Source of the DNA: Tiliqua scincoides
Taxonomy: Eukaryota > Chordata > Lepidosauria > Squamata > Scincidae
Assembly: GCF_035046505.1 (NCBI RefSeq)
Contig: NC_089824.1
Span: 222,278,596 to 222,342,595, forward strand
Direction: 5' to 3'
DNA: 64,000 nt
This document shows positions 1-11,400 of the stretch, piece by piece. Below the pieces are notes generated by a model. It was not told the DNA's origin. It saw nothing but the letters and a program-made list of their open reading frames with translations, and did not search any database. The translations under genes and the position numbers were made by a program. Within the stretch, counting starts at the first letter, position 1; each line of letters begins with the position of its first letter.

Positions 1-492
1 CTGCTAAGGACTCCCCACACCTCTTGCAGCCTCCAGACTACTTAACCTCCTGCAGCCTAACCTGCAGCCTTACCTAAATGTAAGTGCAAGCACTCCCTTT
101 TGCCCCTCTTAGGAATGTGATCCTGGGGATCGATTCCCTGCCTCTCCTCTTCCTCCATCCTTTAAAGGGGCAGGGGAAGCTTTTCACGAATTGTTGGGTT
201 GTGACCCACTAGTTTGAAAATCAATTTTCTATGGTCATCCATCTGTGTTTGTTTTTGTGTATTAGGCACCTTTGGGGGGGGGAGGTGCCCAGTACAACAA
301 ATTACATAGCTGAATATAAATTAGAAGTAAATAAAAACTTGGACTTTTATCCTACACAGTCTTACCTGGGTATAGGCCTGTCTGCAGTCAGGAATTTACT
401 CCTTTTTAAGAAAACTGCAGTGATCACCTTTCATGCATCAGTAGCAGTTTTTGGTCATCTCACAATGCTTGCATTGGGGTTATCCATCAAAA
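1..492. other. Non-coding flank, probably TM9SF4 intron 1
   Basis: No conserved exon is seen. A short piece near 187-225 (GGGTTGTGACCCACTAG) resembles the end of the hAT-type short elements found elsewhere in the window. The intron assignment is inferred only because the first recognisable TM9SF4 exon (8425) has no start codon of its own. Confidence 0.4.
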
Positions 493-3455
493 TACATAAG
501 AACATAAGAACAGCCCCACTGGATCAGGCCATAGGCCCATCTAGTCCAGCTTCCTGTATCTCACAGCGGCCCACCAAATGCCCCAGGGAGCACACCAGAT
601 AACAAGAGACCTCATCCTGGTGCCCTCCCTTGCATCTGGCATTCTGACATAACCCATTTCTAAAATCAGGAGGTTGCGCATACACATCATGGCTTGTACC
701 CCATAATGGATTTTTCCTCCAGAAACTTGTCCAATCCCCTTTTAAAGGCATCTAGGCTAGACGCCATCACCACATCCTGTGGCAAGGAGTTCCACAGACC
801 GACCACACGCTGAGTAAAGAAATATTTTCTTTTGTCTGTCCTAACCCGCCCAACACTCAATTTGAGTGGATGTCCCCTGGTTCTGGTATTATGTGAGAGT
901 GTAAAGAGCATCTCCCTATCCACTCAGTCCATCCCCTGCATGATTTTGTATGTCTCAATCATGTCCCCCCTCAGGCATCTCTTTTCTAGGCTGAAGAGGC
1001 CCAAACGCCGTAGCCTTTCCTCATAAGGAAGGTGCCCCAGCCCCGTAATCAACTTAGTCGCTCTCTTTTGCACCTTTTCCATTTCCACTATGTCTTTTTT
1101 GAGATGCAGTGACCAGAACTGGACACAGTACTCCAGGTGTGGCCTTACCATCGATTTGTACAACGGCATTATAATACTAGCCGTTTTGTTCTCAATACCC
1201 TTCCTAATGATCCCAAGCATAGAATTGGCCTTCTTCACTGCTGCCGCACATTGGGTCGACACTTTCATCGACCTGTCCACCACCACCCCAAAATCTCTCT
1301 CCTGATCTGTCACAGACAGCTCAGAACCCATCAGCCTATATCTAAAGTTTTGATTTTTTGCCCCAATGTGCATGACTTTACACTTACTGACATTGAAGCG
1401 CATCTGCCATTTTGCTGCCCATTCTGCCAGTCTGGAGAGATCCTTCTGGAGCTCCTCACAATCACTTCTGGTCTTCACCACTTGGAAAAGTTTGGTGTCG
1501 TCTGCAAACTTAGCCACTTCACTGCTCAACCCTGTCTCCAGGTCATTGATGAAGAGGTTGAAAAGCACCGGTCCCAGGACAGATCCTTGGGGCACACCGC
1601 TTTTCACCTCTCTCCATTGTGAAAATTGCCCATTGACACCCACTCTCTGCTTCCTGACCTCCAACCAGTTCTCAATCCACGAGAGGACCTGTCCTCTAAT
1701 TCCCTGACTGTGGAGTTTTTTCAGTAACCTTTGGTGAGGGACCATGTCAAACGCCTTCTGAAAGTCCAGATATATAATGTCCATGGGTTCTCCAGCATCC
1801 ACATGCCTGTTGACCTTTTCAAAGAATTCTATAAGGTTCGTGAGGCAAGACTTACCTTTACAGAAGCCATGCTGACTCTCCCTCAGCAAGGCCTGTTCAT
1901 CTATGTGTTTTGAGATCCTATCTTTGATGAGGCATTCCACCATCTTACCCGGTATGGATGTTAGGCTGACCGGCCTATAGTTTCCCGGGTCCCCCCTCTT
2001 TCCCTTTTTAAAAATAGGCGTGACATTTGCTATCCTCCAATCTTCTGGCACCATGGCCGTTTTGAGGGACAAGTTGCATACCTTAGTCAAGAGGTCTGCA
2101 ACTTCATTCTTCAATTCCTTAATAACTCTTGGGTGTATGCCATCAGGGCCCGGTGACTTATTGATCTTTAATTTATCAATGAGGTCTGAAACATCTTCTC
2201 TTTTAACCTCTATCTGACTTAACTCCTTGGTCAGGTGGGGCCATTCGGGCAGCGGTATCTGCCCGAGGTCTTCTGCCGTGAAGACAGATGCAAAGAACTC
2301 ATTTAATTTCTCTGCCATCTCTAAGTCTCCTTTTATCTCCCCTTTCCCTCCCTCACCATCCCGAGGTTCCAACCGCTTCTCTGGCGGGTTTCCTGCTTCT
2401 AACATATTTGAAGAAGCTTTTATTATTCCCCTTAATGTTGCTGGCCATGCATTCCTCATAGTCTCGCTTGGCCTCCAGTATCACCTTCTTACATTTCTTT
2501 TGCCACAGTTTATGTTCCTTTTTATTCTCCTCATTAGGGCAAGACTTCCATTTACGGAAGGAAGCTTCCTTGCCCTTCACAGCCTTTCTAACTTGGCTGG
2601 TTAGCCATGCGGGCACCCTCCTGGATTTAGTGGAACCCTTCTTTCTTTGCGGTATACACCTCTGCTGGGCCTCTAGTACTGTTGTTTTAAGCAGCCTCCA
2701 TGCACTCTGGAGAGATTGGACTCTTTTTACCCTCCCTTTCAACCTCCTTCTAACCAGCCTCCTCATTTGAGGGAAGTCCGCCCGTCGGAAGTCAAGGGTT
2801 TTTGTTAGAGATTTGCCTGGTATTCTTCCCCCAACGTGCACGTCAAAACGGATCGCAGCATGATCACTGTTCCCCAATGGCTCAGTAACGTTTACATCTC
2901 TAACCAGGTCCTGCGTACCGCACAATATTAAATCCAGAGTCACCTGTCCTCTGGTGGGCTCCGTGACTAGCTGATCTAAGCCACAGTCATTTAGCACGTC
3001 AAGAAATCCGGTTTCCTTATCATGACCAGAACACAAATTGACCCAGTCAATATGAGGATAATTGAAGTCCCCCATGATTACAACCCTGTCCCTCCTTGTC
3101 ACCTCCCTGATCTGTTTCCTCATTTCAAGGTCCCCATCTGATTTCTGGTCTGGAGGACGATAGCACGCCCCCAGTATTACATCGCTGCACAAGCCTGGTA
3201 ATTTAACCCACAGAGATTCTACGGTGGAGTCGGACCCACCTTCAGTCTCTACTTTGCTGGATTCTATCCCTTCCTTAACATAAACGGCCACCCCACCTCC
3301 AACACGCCCCTGCCTGTCCCTCCTGTAGAGTTTATAGCCCGGGATTGCGGTATCCCACTGATTCTCCGCATTCCACCAGGTTTCCGTAATGCCCACTATG
3401 TCAATATTTTCCCTTGTCACCAGACATTCCAGTTCTCCCACCTTTGCTCGTTGAC
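493..3455 (-). mobile_element. CR1-like LINE, nearly complete ORF2
   Basis: A non-LTR retrotransposon on the minus strand. From 3441 down to about 2400 one frame encodes an apurinic endonuclease domain, with VGITETWW, GDFNYPHIDW and SDHAAIRF motifs. A second frame from about 2459 to 924 encodes reverse transcriptase, with SPGPDGIHP, a VSLTS segment, GVPQGSVLGP and the catalytic FADDTK. The 3' part (923-687) continues after an in-frame stop, reading RVD as a TGA codon, and ends in the family's typical WNSLPQDV region. So there is one frameshift near 2400 and one nonsense change near 924. The 3' end at 493-510 carries repeated TTCTTATG (minus strand). The 5' end is cut at about 3455-3470. The CR1 clade is assigned by motif similarity; the subfamily is not resolved. 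Confidence 0.9.
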
Positions 3456-3470
3456 AAGAGATTCAGGACA

Positions 3471-4427
3471 GACCAAAGGAACTTCTTCGCACAGTGTATA
3501 ATTTAATTTATGAGGTTCTAGCCTAGATGGCTTTAGAAGGAGTTTAGCCATATTCCTAGATGACAAGACTGTAATTTATTATTAGTCATGATGGCTATAT
3601 GCTGCCTCAGGTGATGGTGGTTGTTAAGAGCATTTATATACTGCTTTTTAATGAAAAGGTTCTCTGAATACTAGTTGCAGGGATGCAACAGTAGGAGAGG
3701 GGTATGGTTCTCATGCTGTATTTGTAGGCTTCCCAGATAGAGTAATGGTTGGCCGCTGTAGGATGATGTGGACTACATTGGCTTTTGGTGTGGTCCAGTC
3801 TGGGCTGTGGAGTTGGTACACAAAACCTCCAACTTCTCAATTTTTAAATCTCTAGCTCCTTCATAGAAACTCAGTATGTATGAATAATGGTAAGCCAAAT
3901 GATGCCATATTCCATCCCCACAGCACATGAATCTGGCTACTTTTTAGAGCCTATATTTAAGTATGAATATGTGTACTATAATATTTTTCAGCAGTACTTC
4001 ACTTACTGCCTAGTGGTCAGACTGGTCACTGCCCATTTTAAAATTACAGTGGATACAGACTGCTTGGCTCATTATCTGTTCCGCACAACGGGGGGGGGGA
4101 AAATTAGAGGGAACATTGCACAGTTTGCTGGTGTCCTTGCAGAAATCAGTTGATTTATAGACAGGTTGTATTCTTAAGATACTGGAGCCAAAGTTACAAA
4201 GCATTATTCTATCCCACGTGGCTTAATGTGTCATTGAATCTCCCTAAGTGTGAAGCCGCTGGCAGCTTACATGGTATCGAAAGCATTTTCTTAAGATTTT
4301 ATACTGAGGTCAGAGTTGGTACATTTTTACTGCTTCTGACTCCACAGCACTGAGCCCAACAGGTCATCTTCTGTTCTTCATACTGGTGCTGTAACCTATG
4401 GAGGTGGGAGAGGTGGCAGCAAGGAAT
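3471..4427. other. Intronic DNA without recognised gene
   Basis: No exon-like conserved peptide is found. The stretch 3990-4145, ending in a G run and AAATTAGAGGGAACATTGCAC, resembles a second place near 54940-54985 (AAATTACAGGGAACAGTGC), so both are probably copies of one old unclassified interspersed repeat. Confidence 0.4.
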
Positions 4428-4812
4428 AGGCAGCCACTTTTTTGTAGTGGCACCAACTTTATGGAATTCCCTCCCTCTAAGCTTAGGAACTGCTCCCTCC
4501 TTAGAGGCTTTTCAACAAAGCCTAATGATGTTATTTAGATCAGACTTCTGAGTCCAGGTCTTTTTCATATTGGATATTATGGGGTTTTATGCTGGTTGGA
4601 TTATATGGGTCTGTCCCCCCCTTGTTACTGACTGGTGCTGGTTTATGATTTTATGATTCATGATTTTGGTTTTTTAATGTGATTTTAATGTTATTGTTCT
4701 CAAGAAGATTTTTTTTAATGTTTATTGTTTTTATTGTGACTTAGCATTTGTATGTAGCTTTGAATGCCCTTTGAAGAGTTAAAGCAGGGCATAAATTTAG
4801 TAAATATATACA
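4428..4812 (+). mobile_element. L2-like LINE 3' end
   Basis: The segment has TGGAATTCCCTCCCT near its start and an AT-rich end reading AGGGCATAAATTTAGTAAATA. This matches the usual squamate L2-type 3' tail (coding end, then GGGCGGTATAAATTTAATAAATA). It is diverged. Family assignment is by pattern only. Confidence 0.5.
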
Positions 4813-5371
4813 AATGTTGAAAAGTGCTATACATATGCTAAGTATTTCTACCTCAAATCACCTCTGCCCTGCAGTTGTACAAGCTCTTGGTTTAATTGAT
4901 TCTGTTAAGCTAACCAGATGTATTAGAGATTTCCTGCTATAGTCTAGTGTTGTGGTTGCAATAAGTTGAAATTAGCTTGGAGGTTCAGACTCTCTAAGAG
5001 ACAGTTGTAAATCTGCCAGTGGAGTTGAACTCTTATCTGGGTCCATCTTGATCCTTTGTGGCAGGTACTCTTTGTACCTTGAGGTCCTCTATCAAATGTG
5101 TGTGTCAGACTTAACTAGTGGTGAAGGGTGTGTCATTTGTAGCAGATGGTAGCACTACTTCCTCTATTTAAGAGCACCTGGAAGCACTGAGTGAAGTAGG
5201 AAATGCAGCACGCAAAGCCTGTCAGTCAATGGAAAAATTTTCTGTGGGTTTAAGGCAGAGCAGCAGTGGGCCTGGAGTCATCATGATGGAATGTTTGCTG
5301 TAGATGGGCTGAGCTGGACAGGTTTGTCAATGTGTAAACAAAGGCTGTAATTCCAGGATAGGTACTGTTAG

Positions 5372-5903
5372 AACATAAGAACAGCCCCACTGGATCAGGC
5401 CATAGGCCCATCTTGTCCAGCTTCCTGTATCTCACAGCGGCCCACCAAATGCCCCAGGGAGCACACCAGATAACAAGAGACCTGCATCCTGGTGCCCTCC
5501 CTTGCATCTGACATAACCCATTTCTAAAATCAGGAGGTTGCACATACACATCATGGCTTGTACCCTGTAATGGATTTTTCTTCCAGAAACTTGTCCAATC
5601 CCCTTTTAAAGGTATCCAGGCCAGATGCCGTCACCACATCCTGTGGCAAGGAGTTCCATAGACCGACCACACGCTGTGTAAAGAAATATTTTCTTTTATC
5701 TGTCCTAACCCTCCCAACACTCAATTTTAGTGGATGTCCCCTGATTCTGGTGTTATGTGAGAGTGTAAAGAGCATCTCTTTATCCACTTTATCCTTCCCA
5801 TGCATAATTTTGTATGTCTCAGTCATGTCCCCCTCAGGCGTCTCTTTTCTAGGCTGAAGAGGCCCAAACGCCGTAGCCTTTCCTCATAAGGAAGGTGCCC
5901 CAT
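5372..5903 (-). mobile_element. CR1-like LINE, 3'-end copy
   Basis: The same family as the element at 493, 5'-truncated. The minus strand encodes a C-terminal RT fragment (5826-5551) with HNTRIRGHPLKL and WNSLPQDVV. The 3' end at 5372 has the AAGAACATAAGAACAGCC sequence. The copy stops at the conserved TCATAAGGAAGGTGCCCC region. Confidence 0.9.
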
Positions 5904-6642
5904 TGATTGATGGAATCTGTTATCCCCCACCTTTTTTCTCTGCAAGGAGGATCACCTCTCACAGTGTCAAAGGACAATGTCCGGAGTTCTCTGCCTGTGG
6001 GAAGGGGTGGACATGACCTTGTTTGGAAAGTTTGTAAATATGTTTGTATTCTTAAAGAGAAGTATGAGGAGAATTGCCAAGGGAGAATGTTCTGCGCTCT
6101 GGTAGCCCAACTCTCCCCAGCAGTCTCTTGAGGGAAGTATGTGGGGGTGGGGTGGGGAAGCTGGAGCCTGGACCTAACCATCCATCTAGCCCAATATTTG
6201 GTTTTAAATCATGATGTATTTTTGGATACTTGCAAGCCTTTTTCGTTGTCTGCCCCCTGCTTCTGGTACTTAGAGATATGCTGCCTCTTTGTATGGGGCT
6301 CCACTTACAGCTAGTGGCTAGTTTTGGTGTGTGAATGGCCTTTGTTTTGATCTTCAGTTTTTTCAGGCTTTTCTGCCATTTATTCAATGTCCTTTACAAT
6401 TGCTGATGAACTTTTATTCACTTTGAATGAGACAAACAGTATGTTTCTGGTATGAAACAATGGCTGCAGCTGCTTCCTGTTGGAAAGCCTCGTGATATGT
6501 TCTTTCTTTCAGACTTCACTTCTTTGCAAAATTAATCTGCAGATTGTAGGAAAGTTCTGCTTCCCAAACCCCTTGTAGGCTACAAACACTCAAACAGTTT
6601 ATTAAATTCTCCTTGGTTCCATTGATTCTCATTAGGCTAGAG

Positions 6643-7096
6643 CAGGGGTATCAAACTTAAAGGTCTGTGGGCCAGATATGGCCCAAGGAAGCTCTTTATC
6701 CAGCCCACATGGCAGTTGGGTTTGCCCATTGCTCATCAACTGCTCTCAGCTGCTGAGTGGTGAAACGATGCCTCAGCAGCAGCGGTACTGCTTAAAGGGC
6801 AGTGCCAGGAGAGCCCAGTTATCTTGTAGGCTGCCGTTACTGCTGAAAGGGCAACCCACATGATAACTGAGTTCTCCAAATACTGTTCTTTCATCAGTGC
6901 TGTTTCTGCTGAGGTGCTGGGAAGGAGAGACAAAAGGAGGTATCAGAAGGTGAGGAATAGACAGGGGGAAGGGACAGATTAAGAGACGTGAGCAAGGGGA
7001 GAAAGGAGATGTTGCAGAGCCACTGGGGGAGCCAAGTTACCATGCAGGCTATCCTTACAGCAGCACTGCTTCTACTGAGATGCCCTTTCAGGACAA
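6643..7096 (+). mobile_element. Non-autonomous hAT element, one end only
   Basis: It begins CAGGGGTATCAAAC, a hAT-type terminal repeat, followed by GGGCCAGATATGGCCC. It shares this and the internal run GCAGCACTGCTTCT with the complete copy at 52610-53329. No matching right terminus is found downstream, so the copy appears truncated near 7096. Confidence 0.7.
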
Positions 7097-7261
7097 AAGT
7101 ATAAATATAAATTGATAGCCAGCTAAAGTTTGAAGGGCAGCAGAATACACAAGAGATCCTGCCTTCTTCCCGGATCTTAGCTGACAGATTCATATGGAAG
7201 AAGATATGGTCCTTGAGAGGCTTCCTGGCTATGGACAGTTGGAGCACCTGACAGACTTGTA

Positions 7262-8160
7262 ATGTCCATGACGGGAGAAGGCCCCACCCCTGGGTGTGTG
7301 ATCGAGCGCGGGGGGCTTACCCTGTCGATGAAGGGTGGTCGCCAGTGGAAAAAAGGACGGGAGGCAGATACAGCTGTTTTACACAGGCGGTTTACTTGCG
7401 TCAGCCACTTGACATTCATGGGGCCTGTTATGTCACAGGCCCCTACACCTTACGCGGACTCATGCCATCGTCGTCCGATAGGCGCTTTCCCCGACCCTTC
7501 CCGTCCCCTTGAGGTTCCAGGCAGAGCTCTCTGACTGGTGTCTCCTGGCCAGGGGTAGGGGTTCTTGAGAGCAGCAGCACTGTTGCTCGGGGTCAGACTA
7601 GCTGGCCTTAGGAGGATCTCAGATACCCCTGGGCTTGCCCTTCAATCAGCTGGACACCATCGGGTATAGTTGGCTGCGAGACCTTGTCTCTAACCCCGGC
7701 TCTCCTGGAGTCACCCCCGGGGCCCGAGCGGATCCTGGGTCTGGGAGATCTCCCTCTTGGCTCCCTATCTCCAGGGCTGAAGTAGGCAAAATCCCTTTGG
7801 GGGTCTGGACCTTCCCAATTGGGCCAGGGTTGCTACCCCCTTTGGGCTTCCCTCTGGCCCTACTCCCCTCTGGAGAGGAGCCACCTCTCTCTAGGCTCTC
7901 CAGGCTCCTTATGAAGCCAGCCTTGGGTTTGGCCAGCCCCACCCCTCCTGGCCAAGTGGCTGCTTGCTGCTCCCAGCTGGCACTAGGCCTTCCTCCCAGG
8001 TAGGTGTCCTGCCTGGGACCCCAGTCCTGCCAGTACTCAGGCCTTACCCCCAAGGAGGCCCCTACCCATGAGGAGACCCCGACTCCTGAGGAACTCCTGG
8101 CCATCGGGGCTGGGCCTAGGCGACAAGGCTGAAGAAGGCTGCCTGCTGGATGAGACCTCT
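7262..8160. other. GC-rich unclassified insertion-like block
   Basis: About 900 bp of markedly GC-rich sequence lie between AT-richer intron flanks. The first part (7290-7510) holds several CpGs and a short palindrome, GGGGCCTG...CAGGCCCC, at about 7418-7444. The later part is C/G-rich with few CpGs and has open frames on both strands that resemble no known protein. I cannot assign it. It could be an old unclassified repeat or a local GC-rich island. Confidence 0.35.
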
Positions 8161-8424
8161 AGGATGGTGTCTGTTTCTTGGTTCCTAGCCATCTACTGTA
8201 ATTTTGTTTCCAAGCTTGCAAAGGGTTTAATACCAGCAAGCAGATGAGTTTTGGTTTTAGTTTTCCTGTGTCTGTGACTTCTGTAGTTCTTGCAGATTTA
8301 CCAAAAACCACAAAGTTGGTTTTGTGACTTGATGGTTTGTTTGACCTGTTTGTATTTTTAATAGTGTTGGAAATTGCTTGCATCTCTCTGTATGAGTTTT
8401 GCTCCATTTGCTTTCCTTTGGCAG

Positions 8425-11400
8425 GAACGGTTCCTGGGCACACTGGTGCTGCTGCTGTTGTGCCATGGGGTGAGCTGTTTCTATGTCCCAGGTGTCGCAC
8501 CCATGAACTTCCAAAAAAATGACCTTGTAGAAATCAAGGTAGGTTTGGAACTTGAAATGGGGGGAAATAACTTGCAAAGTTATTTGAATCTGTTAATTTA
8601 ATTTCAGAGTTAAAGAATCTGTAAATGCCATCTTGTTGAGCTGTAGCTATCAAATGACAAAGAAAGGAACCTAAAAGCCAGCAAAGGAATTAATCCTTGG
8701 GTCAGACTCTAATGATTTGGGTCTTAATCACACAATATACTAATCAACACAATTCTTTCCCCAGAATCTTCATTTCTGATTGCTTACACCAGTATCACTA
8801 TCCGGCTAAAGCAGAGAGGCGGTGTGACAGTTGACCAAGTTGGGTGCAGGCCTCAGAACTGGCCTGCTTGACCTCTGAAGGCCCTGAAGCACCCACTGCT
8901 GCTTCCCTGTGATTCCCTACTCACTGGGCATTAGCTGACGGCCACAGTAGTGGTTGCTCCTCTCATTGGTGGCACCATTTAAAATTTTCCATCTGCTGCT
9001 GCTACCCGCCATTGCTCCCAATGGGGAGGTTTTACCATGAACTAGTGGCAGCAGATGCTCCTCTTCAAGTGCTGCCACCCACCCACTGGCACTGAAGAAC
9101 AGCATCTATCCACTCTCCCAAGCAGCTAGGCGTCACAGAGGCAGGGAATGTTTCTGCTGGGTTCCTATGACTCCCCAAGTCATGTCCAGCCAGCCACCCA
9201 CCTGAAAAAGGAGAGTGGCAACACATCTTCTCCCCTACATATTTTATTTAATTTACAAATGTATGTACTGTGGGCCATTGGTATCCACAGGGGATCCATT
9301 CTAGGATAGTCCCTTCCCATGGATAATGAAGTCCAAGGATGCTGGAATCTGTGGGGAGACTGGGGGACCAGTGCAGCACCGCAATTAGTCACCTGGAGGC
9401 CACATCCACCCTCTGGAGGTTAAGTCGGTCTCCCAGCCAGCTCTGAAGTCCTCCCGGATGCGCCTGGAAACAACTTACATTCATTTGTTAATTAAATAAA
9501 AATGTAGGGGGAAGACACTAAAAGTAAGAGCCTGGTGCAGATTGAGCATACTCAGCAATATTTAGGAGTCAGGAGCAGATTATAATGTCATTTGGCCAAC
9601 GCGTAGCCTCTCCATGCCTCAGAACACCTCTCGGAAGCCGCTGGCAAGAACCAGAAGTGACTTCCAGTTGCATTTGGGAGGCCGTCTATGGCACTGGCTC
9701 AGCTCAAATCCGCCGAGCCCATGGGTAAGAAGGGCCCGTTGTACTTCTGCATATATTCAATTTCTATGAATTTATTTAAAAGAATTATATCCCACCCTCC
9801 ACGCACATACACAGCAGGGTGCCCGGGACAGCTTACGGTCATAAATTAAAATATTATAAAACACAAATCACAGTAAAATGAGCATTATACAAATAAAATA
9901 AATAAAACATTAAAACCAACCACTGTCTGCAGAGTATGGGTAACTAACCACCATGACCTTTGCTGTGGCTAATCCAGTTTTGCTTCTGCTCATATCAACA
10001 CTTGACTCAGTTGAGTTTACTGTTAGTGTAAATAGTAATGATGATTGTGGACGCTAGAAATAATCTAGTATCAGGTCTCTCTTTACAGACAAGTCAGTTC
10101 CCTTTACAGGATATTTCCACTATACCCACAACAGTCTGGAAACTACTACAGGCTCCTTGATCTGTCTGTGTTTTAGCACTTTGGGTGTGGGATGAGGGAC
10201 GGGGGGGGGGGAAGGAATCGCGTATTGCATGGTGTCTAGTTCTCTGAGACCATTAATACATGGTTGTGGGGTTGTTTGCAATCTCTAGGCTAGGTCCAGC
10301 TGAAGCTCCTGGCAGCATTCAAACCTCCTGAGGTCTCTTTGCTTGCTTTTTTGTAGCTGTTGGTTTTCTCTCATTGCTGAGGCCTCCAGGAGTATGCTAC
10401 TTGGGTTCTGCACTTTCTAAGCAGAGCTGCAGCCTTCCTGGACCAAGCCAGTGGTGTCTCAGAAATAGCACCCTCTCTTGTGCATTTTCTGTAGTGCAGA
10501 ATGTCTCTTGAGAAGTGGAGGTGATATGGCATGGGGTGCACACATTCCAATTACAGAAGTTGCTTCTGGCAGATGTGAGAGACTATTGCTAATGAAATTT
10601 CTCATTTTTGCAGGCTGTGAAGCTCACTAGTTCACGAACTCAGCTACCTTATGAATATTACTCATTGCCATTCTGCCAGCCTGGGAAGATCACTTATAAA
10701 GCTGAAAATCTGGGTAAGGCCCTGATGTTTGTGTCCACTCTTGCTGTGTGTGCTCCTGTGTCTGTGACTGAGGCTCCCGCTTCTGTATGGCATGTGCTGG
10801 GCATATATTGGATTCACATCTATTCAGTCTGTGCCCCCACAATCCACTCTCCTGAGCACCATGTTTGCCTCTTAATATTTGCCTGTAACCTAAAACATGG
10901 CAAGCCATAAGCAATGCTGCTTTGGGGCTGACATGTAGGCTTGATCCTGTGGAGTCCTGTTCTTTAGTCCTGCACATCCAAAGAATGGGAGACTAGTCAG
11001 ACAACAAAACTTTAACAGCTTAGTTTTCTTATCCAACAAGAGGGAATGATTTTAAGTTGTGCTTAGAGAAGAGGCAAGAGACAGAATGGGTTGAACAGTT
11101 ACAGAGGAAGTGGTTTACTGCAATATACAGAGAAAGCAGAGTTGCTGAATGCATGACTTGTATAATAGTACAGATGTGTGAATTGGTTAAGTTCAGTTTA
11201 ACAAGCCAGTCTCCGGTCATCATTTTAGGGAAACCTGAACCTACCTCTAAGCTCACAAACTAACCTTATATTTTACACAATACTGCATTCCAGCAGACTA
11301 GCAATCAGGGCTGCTTCAGTTCCAGCCCTGAACTGGGAGTCAGACTGAGAATGTTCCAAATCTTTCTTGGTGGTTCCATACCCCTTGGCAGCACGCTTGG

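Noticed and set aside
924-2459. 511-residue reverse transcriptase-like frame as a host gene
   Set aside because: It is RT of a CR1-like LINE with the same 3' end as many other copies in the window.
7635-8104. Open frames on both strands in the GC-rich block
   Set aside because: Both strands are open for composition reasons and neither peptide is recognised.
7262-8160. Possible retroviral LTR
   Set aside because: I could find no TG...CA ends with target duplication, primer-binding site or gag/pol-like frame beside it, so it is left unclassified.
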